Shown: piece by piece, positions 17,006-26,683 of the stretch | Position numbering within the stretch: position 1 is the first letter of the stretch | How the letters are laid out: every line of letters begins with the position of its first letter | NCBI RefSeq assembly: GCF_014649835.1 | Contig: NZ_BMTU01000003.1 | Span: forward strand, 558,001 to 622,000 | Origin: Streptomyces pilosus | Lineage (GTDB): Bacteria; Actinomycetota; Actinomycetes; Streptomycetales; Streptomycetaceae | DNA length: 64,000 nucleotides | Direction: 5' to 3' | Notes under the pieces: generated by a model | What the model was told of the DNA's origin: nothing | Database searches by the model: none | The model's input: only the letters and a program-made list of their open reading frames with translations | Position numbers and translations under genes: made by a program

Positions 17006-17251
17006 GGGGTGCGGGGTCAGGGCCGCCCCCGGACAAGCGGTGGGTTGCGCTCCGGATAAGGGCAGGCGCAGTCTGGACACTCCGGGCGGCAGGAACGGTG
17101 GTAGTCGGGTTACCGTTCGAGTGGCCGTTGCGGGCTTTTCCCGTTTGACACGGGGACGGGATGTACCGTCACACTCCGCAGCGTCACCATGACCCGACCC
17201 CGGGAAGACCGCCTGGGGAGGCCCCAGCGTCGACCGGAGAGAAGAGCGAAG

Positions 17252-20077
17252 TTGTCCCCGACCAGCGAGACCGCGAACGGCGGGCGCCGACTCGTCATTG
17301 TCGAGTCGCCTGCCAAGGCGAAGACGATCAAGGGCTACCTCGGCCCTGGCTACATCGTCGAGGCGAGCGTCGGGCACATTCGCGACCTTCCCAACGGCGC
17401 CGCGGAGGTGCCGGAGAAGTACACCGGCGAGGTCCGCCGCCTCGGTGTGGACGTGGACCACGACTTCCAGCCGATCTATGTGGTCAACGCGGACAAGCGG
17501 GCCCAGGTCAAGAAGCTCAAGGACCTGCTGAAGGAGTCCGACGAGCTCTTCCTCGCCACCGATGAGGACCGCGAGGGCGAGGCCATCGCGTGGCACCTCC
17601 AGGAAGTGCTCAAGCCGAAGATCCCGGTCAAGCGGATGGTCTTCCACGAGATCACCAAGGACGCGATCCGGGAGGCCGTGGCCAACCCGCGCCAGCTCAA
17701 CCAGAAGCTGGTCGACGCCCAGGAGACCCGCCGCATCCTCGACCGCCTCTACGGTTACGAGGTCTCGCCGGTCCTGTGGAAGAAGGTCATGCCCCGGCTG
17801 TCGGCCGGCCGCGTGCAGTCCGTCGCCACCCGGCTCGTGGTGGAGCGGGAACGCGAGCGCATGGCGTTCCGTTCCGCCGAGTACTGGGACCTGACGGGCA
17901 CCTTCGCGACCGGCCGCGCGGGTGACGCCTCGGACCCGTCGTCGCTGGTCGCGCGCCTGCAGAGCGTCGACGGGCGGCGCATCGCGCAGGGTCGCGACTT
18001 CGACTCGCTGGGACAGCTGAAGAGCGCGAACACCCTGCACCTGGACGAGGCGAACGCCAGGGCGCTGGCCGCGGCGCTGGACGGCACGCGGTTCGCCGTG
18101 CGTTCCGTCGAGTCCAAGCCGTACCGCCGCTCGCCGTACGCCCCGTTCCGTACGACGACGCTGCAGCAGGAGGCGAGCCGCAAGCTCGGCTTCGGCGCGA
18201 AGGCCACGATGCAGGTCGCGCAGAAGCTGTACGAGAACGGCTACATCACCTACATGCGTACGGACTCGACGACCCTGAGCGAGACGGCGGTCGCCGCCGC
18301 CCGCGCCCAGGTCACGCAGCTGTACGGCGCCGACTACCTGCCCCCGCAGCCGCGTACCTACGCGGGCAAGGTCAAGAACGCGCAGGAGGCGCACGAGGCG
18401 ATCCGTCCCTCGGGCGACCGTTTCCGCACGCCCGCCGAGACCGGGCTGACCGGTGACCAGTTCAAGCTGTACGAGCTGATCTGGAAGCGGACCGTCGCCT
18501 CGCAGATGAAGGACGCCACCGGCAACTCCGTCACCGTGAAGATCGGCGGCAGGGCCGCCGACGGACGGGACGTCGAGTTCAGCGCGTCCGGCAAGACGAT
18601 CACCTTCCACGGCTTCCTGAAGGCGTACGTCGAGGGCGCCGACGACCCGAACGCCGAGCTCGACGACCGCGAGCGCCGGCTGCCGCAGGTCGCCGAGGGC
18701 GACGCCCTGACCGCCGAGGAGATCACGGTCGACGGGCACGCCACCAAGCCCCCGGCCCGCTACACCGAGGCGTCCCTGGTCAAGGAGCTGGAGGAGCGGG
18801 AGATCGGCCGCCCGTCGACGTACGCGTCGATCATCGGCACGATCCTCGACCGCGGCTACGTCTTCAAGAAGGGCACGGCACTGGTGCCGTCCTTCCTCTC
18901 CTTCGCCGTGGTCAACCTGCTGGAGAAGCACTTCGGCCGGCTCGTCGACTACGACTTCACCGCGAAGATGGAGGACGACCTCGACCGCATCGCGCGCGGC
19001 GAGGCCCGGGCCGTGCCGTGGCTGAAGCGTTTCTACTTCGGCGAGGGCACGGGCAACGGCGGCGCGGCCGAGGCGGGCAACGGCGACGGGGACCACCTCG
19101 GCGGCCTCAAGGAACTGGTGACCGACCTGGGCGCGATCGACGCCCGCGAGGTGTCGTCGTTCCCCGTGGGCAACGGCATCGTGCTGCGGGTCGGCCGCTA
19201 CGGCCCGTACGTCGAGCGCGGCGAGAAGGACAGCGAGCAGCACCAGCGCGCCGACGTCCCCGACGACCTGGCGCCGGACGAGCTGAGCGTCGAGCTCGCC
19301 GAGGAACTGCTCGCCAAGCCGAGCGGCGACTTCGAGCTGGGCACCGACCCGGTCTCCGGGCACACGATCGTCGCCAAGGACGGCCGCTACGGCCCCTACG
19401 TCACGGAGGTCCTCCCCGAGGGCACCCCGAAGACGGGCAAGAACGCGGTCAAGCCGCGCACCGCCTCCCTCTTCAAGTCGATGTCCCTGGACACGGTGAC
19501 GCTCGACGACGCGCTGAGGCTGATGTCGCTGCCGCGCGTGGTCGGCGCGGACGCCGAGGGCCAGGAGATCACCGCGCAGAACGGCCGCTACGGGCCGTAC
19601 CTGAAGAAGGGCACCGACTCGCGGTCGCTGCAGTCCGAGGAGCAGCTCTTCACGATCACGCTGGAGGAGGCGCTGGCGATCTACGCCCAGCCCAAGCAGC
19701 GTGGCCGGGCGGCGGCCAAGCCGCCGCTGAAGGAGCTGGGCACCGACCCGGTCAGCGAGAAGCCGGTCGTGGTGAAGGACGGCCGCTTCGGCCCGTACGT
19801 CACCGACGGGGAGACCAACGCGACGCTGCGCTCCGGCGACAGCGTCGAGGAGATCACCCCGGAGCGCGGTTTCGAGCTGCTCGCCGAGAAGCGGGCGAAG
19901 GGCCCCGCCAAGAAGGCGGCGAAGAAGACCGTCAAGAAGGCGGCGGCCAAGAAGGCGCCGGCGAAGAAGGCGACGGCCGCCAAGAAGACCGCGGCGAAGA
20001 AGACCACGACCGCCAAGACGGCGGCGAAGAAGACCGCCGCCAAGAAGGCGACCGCCTCGAACGGGGCGGAGGACTGA
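17252..20077 (+). CDS. topA: DNA topoisomerase I with Lys/Ala C-terminal tail
   Basis: The protein is 941 aa if it starts at TTG 17252 (GGAGAGAAG upstream); ATG 17189 in frame adds 21 basic residues and lacks a ribosome site. A Toprim domain opens the protein (LVIVESPAKAKTIKGYLG, DEDREGEAIAWHL). The active-site tyrosine is in ITYMRTDST at about 330. The C-terminus has four repeats of the actinobacterial type (KDGRYGPYV/RFGPYVT) and not the Zn fingers of E. coli TopA. The last about 55 residues are Lys/Ala blocks (KKAAKK, KKTAAKK) known to increase processivity. It relaxes negative supercoils. TTGACA at 17145 may be part of its promoter. Confidence 0.95.
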   Translation: MSPTSETANGGRRLVIVESPAKAKTIKGYLGPGYIVEASVGHIRDLPNGAAEVPEKYTGEVRRLGVDVDHDFQPIYVVNADKRAQVKKLKDLLKESDELFLATDEDREGEAIAWHLQEVLKPKIPVKRMVFHEITKDAIREAVANPRQLNQKLVDAQETRRILDRLYGYEVSPVLWKKVMPRLSAGRVQSVATRLVVERERERMAFRSAEYWDLTGTFATGRAGDASDPSSLVARLQSVDGRRIAQGRDFDSLGQLKSANTLHLDEANARALAAALDGTRFAVRSVESKPYRRSPYAPFRTTTLQQEASRKLGFGAKATMQVAQKLYENGYITYMRTDSTTLSETAVAAARAQVTQLYGADYLPPQPRTYAGKVKNAQEAHEAIRPSGDRFRTPAETGLTGDQFKLYELIWKRTVASQMKDATGNSVTVKIGGRAADGRDVEFSASGKTITFHGFLKAYVEGADDPNAELDDRERRLPQVAEGDALTAEEITVDGHATKPPARYTEASLVKELEEREIGRPSTYASIIGTILDRGYVFKKGTALVPSFLSFAVVNLLEKHFGRLVDYDFTAKMEDDLDRIARGEARAVPWLKRFYFGEGTGNGGAAEAGNGDGDHLGGLKELVTDLGAIDAREVSSFPVGNGIVLRVGRYGPYVERGEKDSEQHQRADVPDDLAPDELSVELAEELLAKPSGDFELGTDPVSGHTIVAKDGRYGPYVTEVLPEGTPKTGKNAVKPRTASLFKSMSLDTVTLDDALRLMSLPRVVGADAEGQEITAQNGRYGPYLKKGTDSRSLQSEEQLFTITLEEALAIYAQPKQRGRAAAKPPLKELGTDPVSEKPVVVKDGRFGPYVTDGETNATLRSGDSVEEITPERGFELLAEKRAKGPAKKAAKKTVKKAAAKKAPAKKATAAKKTAAKKTTTAKTAAKKTAAKKATASNGAED

Positions 20078-20090
20078 CGCCTCCCCGGTG

Positions 20091-20160
20091 ACGCCGGGCG
20101 GACTTCGCCCGGCGTTCGGAATGCGAACGCCCCGGCACATCGCTGCCGGGGCGTGTGCAT
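20091..20160 (+). terminator. Tandem terminator hairpins after topA
   Basis: ACGCCGGGCG (20091-20100)/CGCCCGGCGT (20106-20115) is followed at once by ACGCCCCGGCA (20127-20137)/TGCCGGGGCGT (20144-20154). The second is extended by ATGC (20121-20124)/GCAT (20157-20160) across a 2-nt mismatch. Confidence 0.85.
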
Positions 20161-20210
20161 GTCAGGCGCGTCGCACCGGGGCTGCCCGCCCGGGCCGATA
20201 GGCTGAACGC

Positions 20211-23200
20211 ATGACGCGAGCCGAGCAGCCTACGGCCCCTCAGCCGGCCCCCGATGACGCCCTGGTCGCGGACTCCCGCGAGCGTGCCGTCCGCGCCCTG
20301 CTGCGCCGACCCCAGCTGAAACGGCTGTGGAGCGCACAGCTGGTGGGCGGGGTCGGTGACGTCCTCGCCCTTCTGGTGCTGGTCCTCCTGGTCCTCCAGG
20401 CGACCATCGCCGAACAGTCGTTCGGCGGCGGCAGCCGGGGCGCGGCGTTCGCAGTGGCGACCGTTTTCGGGGTGCGCATCCTCGCGACGCTGCTGTTCGG
20501 GGCCGTACTCCTCGGCCCGCTCACCTCGCTCACCTCGCAGGACGGGCCGCTCGACCGCCGCTGGACCATGGTCGGCGCCGACGGGGTGCGGGCCGCCCTG
20601 CTCATCGTGGCACCCCTGTGGATCGACTGGACCCCGCAGAACGCACCGGCCGTGCTGCTCGTCACCGTCTTCGTGACCGGCGTCGCCGAGCGCTTCTGGA
20701 CGGTGTGCCGCGAGGGCGCCGCGCCCGCCCTGCTGCCCGCCCCGCCGCCCGAGGGCGCCAGCATCAGGCCGCTGCCCGACCACATGGACGCGCTGCGCCG
20801 CCTCTCGCTGCGCACCGGCTTCGTGGCGATACCCCTCGCGGCCCTCGTGCTCGTCGTCGCGGCGCTCCTCAACAACCTGCTGGGCACCGGCATCGAGTGG
20901 TTCGGCACGCACCAGGCCGCCCTCGCCTCCTACGTCGCGGCCGGACTCTTCGCCGCCTCGCTCTCCGTCGTCACCTTCCTGGAACTGCCCGGCACCCGCA
21001 CCCCCCGTCCGCGGTCGCCGCTCGAGGGCCTGCGCCGCCCGAGGAGCGCCACGGGCAACGACAAGGGCCGCACCGGTGCGATGCCGCTGCTGGTGCTCGC
21101 CTCGGCGTCCGTCGCCGCCGCGGTGTCGGCCGCCGTCGCCGTGTCGGTGCTGCACGCCAAGGACCTGGGCGGCGGCCCCGTGCTCTACGGCCTGATGGTG
21201 GGCGCGCTGACCGGCGGTGTCGTCGTCGGCATCCGGACCGCGCCCGCCGTCCTGCCCGCCCTGTCCCGGCGCCGCCTGCTGGCCCTCGCCCTCGCCCTCA
21301 CCGGTGTCGCGCTGCTGGCCGCCGGCCTCGTGCCCGATGTGACCAGCGTGCTGCTGATCATGACGCTGGCCGGCGTCGGCGCGGGCGTCGCCGCCAACAC
21401 CGGGCACACACTGCTCGACCAGGAGACCGAGGAGCAGCGCCGGGTCCGCACGACCGAGCACCTGCACGCGGTGGTCCGGGTCCTGGTGGCGCTCGGCGCG
21501 GTGGCCGCCCCGCTGGTCGCCGCCGCCATCGGGCCGCACCGGCTGGAGAACGGCCGGTTCGTCTTCGCGCACGGCGGTGCCGCGTACACGCTGATGCTGG
21601 TCGGCGCGCTGCTGCTGCCGGTGGCGGCGCTCGTCCTCGCCAAGGTCGACGACCGGTCCGGGGTGCCGCTGCGGCAGGACCTGCGCGACGCGCTGCTCGG
21701 CGGCGACGACCCCGAGCCGACGTCCGCCGCCGCCGGCTTCTTCATCGCCCTGGAGGGCGGCGACGGCGCGGGCAAGTCCACCCAGGCCGAGGCCCTCGCC
21801 GAGTGGATCCGCGCCAAGGGCCACGAGGTCGTCCTCACCCGCGAGCCCGGCGCGACTCCGGTCGGCAAGCGGCTGCGGTCCATCCTGCTGGACGTCTCCA
21901 GCGCCGGACTCTCGCACCGCGCGGAGGCCCTGCTGTACGCCGCCGACCGCGCCGAGCACATCGACACCGTCGTCCGGCCCGCCCTGGAGCGCGGCGCGGT
22001 CGTCATCTCCGACCGGTACATCGACTCCTCGGTCGCCTACCAGGGCGCCGGACGCGACCTGTCGCCGACCGAGATCGCCCGCATCAACCGCTGGGCCACC
22101 GACGGCCTCGTCCCGCACATGACCGTGCTGCTGGACGTGGCGCCGGAGACCGCGCGGGAACGCTTCACCGAGGCGCCGGACCGGCTGGAGTCCGAGCCCG
22201 CCGAGTTCCACGCGCGCGTACGCGCCGGTTTCCTCACGCTCGCCGCCGCCGACCCCGGCCGCTACCTGGTGGTCGACGCCGGTCAGGAGCCGGAGGCGGT
22301 CACCACGGTGATCCGGCACCGGCTCGACCAGGTGCTGCCGCTGTCCGAGGCCGAGATCCGGGCGCGCGAGGAGGCCCGCCGCAAGGCCGAGGAGGAGGCC
22401 CGCCGCAAGGCGGAGGAGGAGGCGGCCCGCAAGGCCGAGGAGGAGCGCCTGGAGCGGGAGCGTCAGGAGCAGCTGGCGCGGCTGCGCGCCGAGGAGGAGG
22501 AGCGCAAGCAGCGCGAGCTCGAGGAGGCGCAGCGGCGCGAGGCCGAACGGCAGGCGGAGGAGGCCCGGCTGCGTGCCGAGGAGGCGCGCCGGCGTGCCGA
22601 GGAGGAGCGGCAGCGGCTGCTCGCCGAGGAGAAGGCCCGCGCCGAGGAGGAGGCCCGCCGCAGGGCGGAGGAGGAACGCCGCCGCAAGCAGGCCGAGGAG
22701 GAGGAGCGGCTGCGCGCCGAGGCCGAGGCGCTGCGGCTGGAGAAGCAGCGCAAGGCCGAGGAGGCGCTGCTGCGCGCGGAGCAGGCCCGGCGGCTCGCCG
22801 AACAGGCGGCGGCCGCGGCCGAGGCCGGTCCGAGGACGACGGGCGGACCCGCCGCGCACGCGTCCGCTGCCGGGGCCTCCCGGCCGCAGGCCGACGACGC
22901 CGTGACCGTGCCGACGCCGGTGGTGGCGCCGACGAACGCCTCGGGCGGGCCGGTGGACGAGACGGCGGTGCTGCCGCGGGTGCCGGACGAGGACCCCGGG
23001 CAGCACTCCGGCCGGTCCGGTGCCGGGGTGTCCGAGGCCGAGGTGACGACCGAGCTGCCGAAGCCTCAAGTGCCGCCGGGCGCGGCCGACGAGACGGCCG
23101 TGCTGCCCGCCGTGCCCCCGGGCGCGGCGGACGAGACCGCGGTGCTGCCGCCGGTGCGCGAGGACGAGGGCCGGGACGACCGCACGCGGGAGCTGCCGCA

Positions 23201-23354
23201 GGTCGACGCCGGGCGCGCGCCGCGCCGCCGCAAGCGCTCCGACTGGGCCGAGGAGACCCCGCTGGACGACCTGCCGACCCTGGCCGACGAACTGCTCGGC
23301 CCGCACCAGGACGAGGGCGACGACGACGGCGGCGGCCGGGGGCGCCGGCGCTGA
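20211..23354 (+). CDS. tmk: Thymidylate kinase fused to an MFS-like membrane domain and a long charged coil
   Basis: The protein is 1047 aa, about five times a normal thymidylate kinase. Residues 40-490 hold about 10-12 hydrophobic segments of MFS type. Residues about 508-715 are thymidylate kinase: FFIALEGGDGAGKSTQ, LTREPGATPVG, SDRYIDSSVAYQGAGR. Residues about 718-865 are an uninterrupted Glu/Arg/Ala coiled coil built on EEARRKAEE. The last 180 residues are disordered, with three ETAVLP motifs and a basic patch RRRKRS. The enzyme makes dTDP from dTMP; the fusion ties it to the membrane and is conserved in Streptomyces. The start looks leaderless, with TAGGCT 6 nt before ATG. holB follows 103 nt later, as in many bacteria where tmk and holB are adjacent. 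Confidence 0.93.
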   Translation: MTRAEQPTAPQPAPDDALVADSRERAVRALLRRPQLKRLWSAQLVGGVGDVLALLVLVLLVLQATIAEQSFGGGSRGAAFAVATVFGVRILATLLFGAVLLGPLTSLTSQDGPLDRRWTMVGADGVRAALLIVAPLWIDWTPQNAPAVLLVTVFVTGVAERFWTVCREGAAPALLPAPPPEGASIRPLPDHMDALRRLSLRTGFVAIPLAALVLVVAALLNNLLGTGIEWFGTHQAALASYVAAGLFAASLSVVTFLELPGTRTPRPRSPLEGLRRPRSATGNDKGRTGAMPLLVLASASVAAAVSAAVAVSVLHAKDLGGGPVLYGLMVGALTGGVVVGIRTAPAVLPALSRRRLLALALALTGVALLAAGLVPDVTSVLLIMTLAGVGAGVAANTGHTLLDQETEEQRRVRTTEHLHAVVRVLVALGAVAAPLVAAAIGPHRLENGRFVFAHGGAAYTLMLVGALLLPVAALVLAKVDDRSGVPLRQDLRDALLGGDDPEPTSAAAGFFIALEGGDGAGKSTQAEALAEWIRAKGHEVVLTREPGATPVGKRLRSILLDVSSAGLSHRAEALLYAADRAEHIDTVVRPALERGAVVISDRYIDSSVAYQGAGRDLSPTEIARINRWATDGLVPHMTVLLDVAPETARERFTEAPDRLESEPAEFHARVRAGFLTLAAADPGRYLVVDAGQEPEAVTTVIRHRLDQVLPLSEAEIRAREEARRKAEEEARRKAEEEAARKAEEERLERERQEQLARLRAEEEERKQRELEEAQRREAERQAEEARLRAEEARRRAEEERQRLLAEEKARAEEEARRRAEEERRRKQAEEEERLRAEAEALRLEKQRKAEEALLRAEQARRLAEQAAAAAEAGPRTTGGPAAHASAAGASRPQADDAVTVPTPVVAPTNASGGPVDETAVLPRVPDEDPGQHSGRSGAGVSEAEVTTELPKPQVPPGAADETAVLPAVPPGAADETAVLPPVREDEGRDDRTRELPQVDAGRAPRRRKRSDWAEETPLDDLPTLADELLGPHQDEGDDDGGGRGRRR

Positions 23355-23457
23355 TACGGCCCGGGTCCCGGGCGGGTAGGGCCGTTGTCGGTGCCCGCCC
23401 GCACAATGGGACCCTCAGGACGGATGTGACGGACGCGAGGGAAGGGCGGGCTGACCC

Positions 23458-24663
23458 ATGACCGTGTGGGACGACCTCGTCGGACAGGAGCGGGTGAGCG
23501 GGCAGCTCGCTGCCGCCGCCCGGGACGCCGACGCGCTCGTCACCGCCGCCTCGCAGGGGACACCTCCACCCGAGGCGTCGAAGATGACGCACGCCTGGCT
23601 GTTCACCGGCCCGCCCGGCGCGGGACGCACCCAGGTGGCGCGCGCCTTCGCCGCCGCGCTCCAGTGCGTCAGCCCCGACCGGGCCCTCGGCGGGGCCCCC
23701 GGCTGCGGGTTCTGCGACGGCTGCCACACCGCGCTGGTCGGCACGCACGCCGACGTCAGTCCGGTCGCGGCCGTCGGCGCGGAGATCCTGGTCAAGGACA
23801 TGCGCGACACCGTCCGCAAGTCCTTCACCGCCCCGGCGAACGGCCGCTGGCAGGTGATCCTCGTCGAGGACGCCGAGCGGCTGAACGAGAAGTCGGCCAA
23901 CGCCGTCCTCAAGGCCGTCGAGGAGCCCGCCCCCCGCACGGTCTGGCTGCTGTGCGCGCCCTCCATCGAGGACGTCCTGCCGACGATCCGCTCCCGCTGC
24001 CGCCACCTCAACCTCGGCACGCCCTCGGTGGACGCCGTCGCCGACATGCTCGTACGGCGCGAGGGCATCGAGCCGGACACCGCCGCCGCCGTCGCCCGCG
24101 CCACCCAGGGCCACGTCGACCGGGCCCGCCGTCTCGCCACCGACCCCGCCGCCCGCGCCCGGCGGGCCGCCGTGCTGAAGCTCCCGCTGCGGGTCGACGA
24201 CATCGGCGGGGCGCTGAAGGCCGCCCAGGAGCTCGTCGACGCCGCCGCCGAGGACGCCAAGCAGCTCGCCGAGGAGATGGACGGCAAGGAGACCGAGGAA
24301 CTGAAGGCGGCGCTCGGCGCGGTACAGGGCGGGCGGCTGCCGCGCGGCACGGCGGGCGTGGTCAAGGACCTGGAGGACATGCAGAAGCGCCGCAGGACGC
24401 GCACCCAGCGCGACAGCCTCGACGTGGCGCTGACCGACCTGACCAGCTTCTACCGCGACGTCCTCGCCCTCCAGCTCGGCTCCCGCGTCGCCCTCGCCAA
24501 CACGGACGCCGAGGACGCGCTCCAGCGCCTGGCCCGCGGCAGCACCCCGGAGTCCACCCTCCGCCGCATCGAGGCGATCGCGGCCTGCGGCGAGGCACTG
24601 GACCGCAACGTGGCCCCCCTGCTCGCGGTGGAGGCGATGACCATGGCGCTCAGAGCGGGCTGA
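23458..24663 (+). CDS. holB: DNA polymerase III delta' subunit
   Basis: This 401-aa AAA+ clamp-loader subunit has GPPGAGRTQVA at about 51-61 in the Walker A position, with Arg for the usual Lys. Such a change fits delta', which does not need to hydrolyse ATP. A zinc-binding Cys group (QC...GCGFCDGC) follows at about 72-88, then the box VED and sensor I IRSRCRH near 180. The C-terminal collar region is longer and more charged than in E. coli. It is the stator of the clamp loader with gamma/tau and delta. GGGAAGGG precedes the ATG. Confidence 0.93.
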   Translation: MTVWDDLVGQERVSGQLAAAARDADALVTAASQGTPPPEASKMTHAWLFTGPPGAGRTQVARAFAAALQCVSPDRALGGAPGCGFCDGCHTALVGTHADVSPVAAVGAEILVKDMRDTVRKSFTAPANGRWQVILVEDAERLNEKSANAVLKAVEEPAPRTVWLLCAPSIEDVLPTIRSRCRHLNLGTPSVDAVADMLVRREGIEPDTAAAVARATQGHVDRARRLATDPAARARRAAVLKLPLRVDDIGGALKAAQELVDAAAEDAKQLAEEMDGKETEELKAALGAVQGGRLPRGTAGVVKDLEDMQKRRRTRTQRDSLDVALTDLTSFYRDVLALQLGSRVALANTDAEDALQRLARGSTPESTLRRIEAIAACGEALDRNVAPLLAVEAMTMALRAG

Positions 24664-24762
24664 CGCACGCCGCCGCCCCCGCGTCCCGCAGGCGCACGAC
24701 TCGTGCGGGGCACGGCGTGCGCGCAGAGCACTCATCCGGTCGCACACGGTTACGCTCGGTGC

Positions 24763-26355
24763 ATGCACACAAGGCGCACCCACCGCAGGACCCGTGCCGG
24801 AGCCACCCTGCTCGCCGCCGTCGCGCTGCTGATCCCGGGCTGTTCCTCCGGGACGACGACGCACACGACGAACACGGCGAACTCCGTGGCGAAGGAGCCG
24901 GCAGCCCTCACCCCCCTGCCCGGCTCCACACCCGCGGCGCTCACGCGGTACTACGCACAGAAACCGGTCTGGCGCGACTGCGGCACACCCGGCTTCCAGT
25001 GCGCCACCCTCGAGGCCCCCCGTGACTACGCCGAGCCGTCGAAGGGCGACGTCCGTCTCGCCGTCACCCGCAAGAAGGCCACGGGCCCGGGCAAGCGGCT
25101 GGGCTCGCTGCTGGTCAACCCCGGCGGCCCCGGCGGCTCGGCGACCGCCTACGTCCAGGCGTACGCCGGGATCGGCTACCCGGAGGCCGTGCGCGCCCGC
25201 TACGACATGGTGGCCGTCGATCCGCGCGGCGTCGCCCGCAGCGAACCCGTCGAGTGCCTGGACGGCCCGCGGATGGACGCCTACACGCGGACGGACATCA
25301 CACCCGACGACGCGAAGGAGACCGACGCGCTGGTCGCGGCGTACCGGACGTTCGCCGAGGGCTGCGGGGCGGACGCGCCCGAGCTGCTGCGCCACGTGTC
25401 GACCGTCGAGGCGGCCCGGGACATGGACATCGTGCGGGCCGCGCTGGGCGACAGGAAGCTGAACTACGTCGGCGCCTCCTACGGCACGTTCCTCGGTGCC
25501 ACCTACGCGGGACTGTTCCCGCACCGCACGGGCCGCCTCGTGCTGGACGGCGCGATGGACCCCTCGCTGCCCGCGCGGCGGCTCAACCTCGAACAGACGG
25601 AGGGCTTCGGTACGGCGTTCACCGCCTTCGCCGAGGACTGCGTCCGGCAGAGCGACTGTCCGCTCGGCGGCGCGGGCACCAGCCCCGAGCGGGCCGGCGA
25701 GAACCTGAAGGCGTTCTTCGGCAGGCTCGACGCCCGCCCCCTGCCCACCGGGGACGCCGACGGCCGCACCCTCACCGAGTCGCTCGCCACCATCGGCGTG
25801 ATCGCCGCCATGTACGACGAGGGCGCCTGGCAGCGGCTGCGCGAGGCACTCACGGCGGCGATGAAGGAGAACGACGGCGCCGGACTCCTCTTCCTCTCGG
25901 ACAGCTACTACGAACGGGACGCCGAGGGCGCGTACACCAACCTGATGTTCGCCAACGCGGCCGTGAACTGCCTGGACCTCCCGCCCGCCTTCGACTCCCC
26001 GGACGAGGTGCGCCGCGCGCTGCCCGACTTCCGCAAGGCGTCACCGGTGTTCGGTGAGGGCCTCGCCTGGGCCTCGCTGAACTGCGCCTACTGGCCGGTG
26101 AAGGCCACCGGCGAGGCCCAGCGCATCGAGGCGAAGGGCGCGGCCCCCCTGGTCGTCGTCGGCACCACCCGGGACCCGGCGACGCCGTACCGCTGGGCCG
26201 AGGGCCTGGCCGGCCAGCTCGCCACGGCCCGCCTCCTCACCTACGACGGCGACGGCCACACCGCCTACGGCCGCGGCAGTGCCTGCATCGACACCGCGAT
26301 CAACACCTACCTGCTCCACGGCACCCCGCCCGCCGACGGGAAACGCTGCTCGTAG
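24763..26355 (+). CDS. Secreted alpha/beta-hydrolase, tripeptidyl aminopeptidase type (S33)
   Basis: The protein is 530 aa. The N-terminus has a basic region, a hydrophobic core and lipobox LIPGC, so it is an exported lipoprotein. The oxyanion-type NPGGPGGS lies at about 123-130, the nucleophile in GASYGTF at about 237, an Asp in TTRDPATPY and a His in GDGHTAYG near the end. This matches the Streptomyces SlpD/SlpE and Tap family that removes short peptides from secreted proteins. Start ATG 24763 has TACGCT 6 nt upstream and no ribosome site, so the mRNA is probably leaderless. An in-frame start at 24703 seems unlikely. Confidence 0.88.
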   Translation: MHTRRTHRRTRAGATLLAAVALLIPGCSSGTTTHTTNTANSVAKEPAALTPLPGSTPAALTRYYAQKPVWRDCGTPGFQCATLEAPRDYAEPSKGDVRLAVTRKKATGPGKRLGSLLVNPGGPGGSATAYVQAYAGIGYPEAVRARYDMVAVDPRGVARSEPVECLDGPRMDAYTRTDITPDDAKETDALVAAYRTFAEGCGADAPELLRHVSTVEAARDMDIVRAALGDRKLNYVGASYGTFLGATYAGLFPHRTGRLVLDGAMDPSLPARRLNLEQTEGFGTAFTAFAEDCVRQSDCPLGGAGTSPERAGENLKAFFGRLDARPLPTGDADGRTLTESLATIGVIAAMYDEGAWQRLREALTAAMKENDGAGLLFLSDSYYERDAEGAYTNLMFANAAVNCLDLPPAFDSPDEVRRALPDFRKASPVFGEGLAWASLNCAYWPVKATGEAQRIEAKGAAPLVVVGTTRDPATPYRWAEGLAGQLATARLLTYDGDGHTAYGRGSACIDTAINTYLLHGTPPADGKRCS

Positions 26356-26473
26356 CCGGTGCGCCGGCCCCGGAGACGGTCCGCCCGCCCGCCTCCGGGG
26401 CCGGTACGAACCACCCCTCGAAACTGTGTAGACTTACCGACGTCGCTGATCGCACCATGGGTGCACCCGGCAC

Positions 26474-26547
26474 GCCGCCTTAGCTCAGATGGCCAGAGCA
26501 ACGCACTCGTAATGCGTAGGTCTCGGGTTCGAATCCCGAAGGCGGCT
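26474..26547 (+). tRNA. tRNA-Thr, anticodon CGU
   Basis: This 74-nt cloverleaf has an acceptor stem GCCGCCT/AGGCGGC, the D-arm TAGCTCAGATGGCCAGAGCA, an anticodon loop CTCGTAA giving CGU, and the T-arm CGGGTTCGAATCCCG. CCA is not encoded. It reads ACG codons, common in this GC-rich genome. There is no integrase or repeated tRNA end within the window. Confidence 0.95.
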
Positions 26548-26554
26548 CTTTTCG

Positions 26555-26590
26555 AAGCCCGGCTCGGACACTGTCTGAGCCGGGCTTTCT
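26555..26590 (+). terminator. Terminator of the tRNA-Thr transcript
   Basis: AAGCCCGGCTC (26555-26565) and GAGCCGGGCTT (26577-26587) are perfect 11-bp arms, followed by TCTCGTT. Confidence 0.8.
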
Positions 26591-26683
26591 CGTTCAGTGA
26601 ATGGGGCGCGTCGAAAGGGTCCGTGCGCTCCGTGGGGGACACGGAGCGCACGGACCCTTGTTCGCCTGCGGTGTTCGGCCGGA

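Noticed and set aside
19900..20070. Apparent tandem repeat at the topA 3' end
   Set aside because: It is codon-level repetition of Lys and Ala blocks that form the known processivity tail, not a mobile or CRISPR-like repeat.
16748..20140. 1130-codon minus-strand frame across topA
   Set aside because: It is the mirror of the topA third-position GC bias; there are no domains, and it runs through intergenic sequence and neighbouring genes.
22370..22830. Dense GAGGAGGCC-type repeats in the tmk fusion
   Set aside because: These encode the Glu/Arg/Ala coiled coil in frame; copies vary in length and there are no spacers, so it is not a CRISPR array.
26474..26547. tRNA-Thr as attachment site of an integrated element
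   Set aside because: No integrase, excisionase or second copy of the tRNA 3' end is present within the window.
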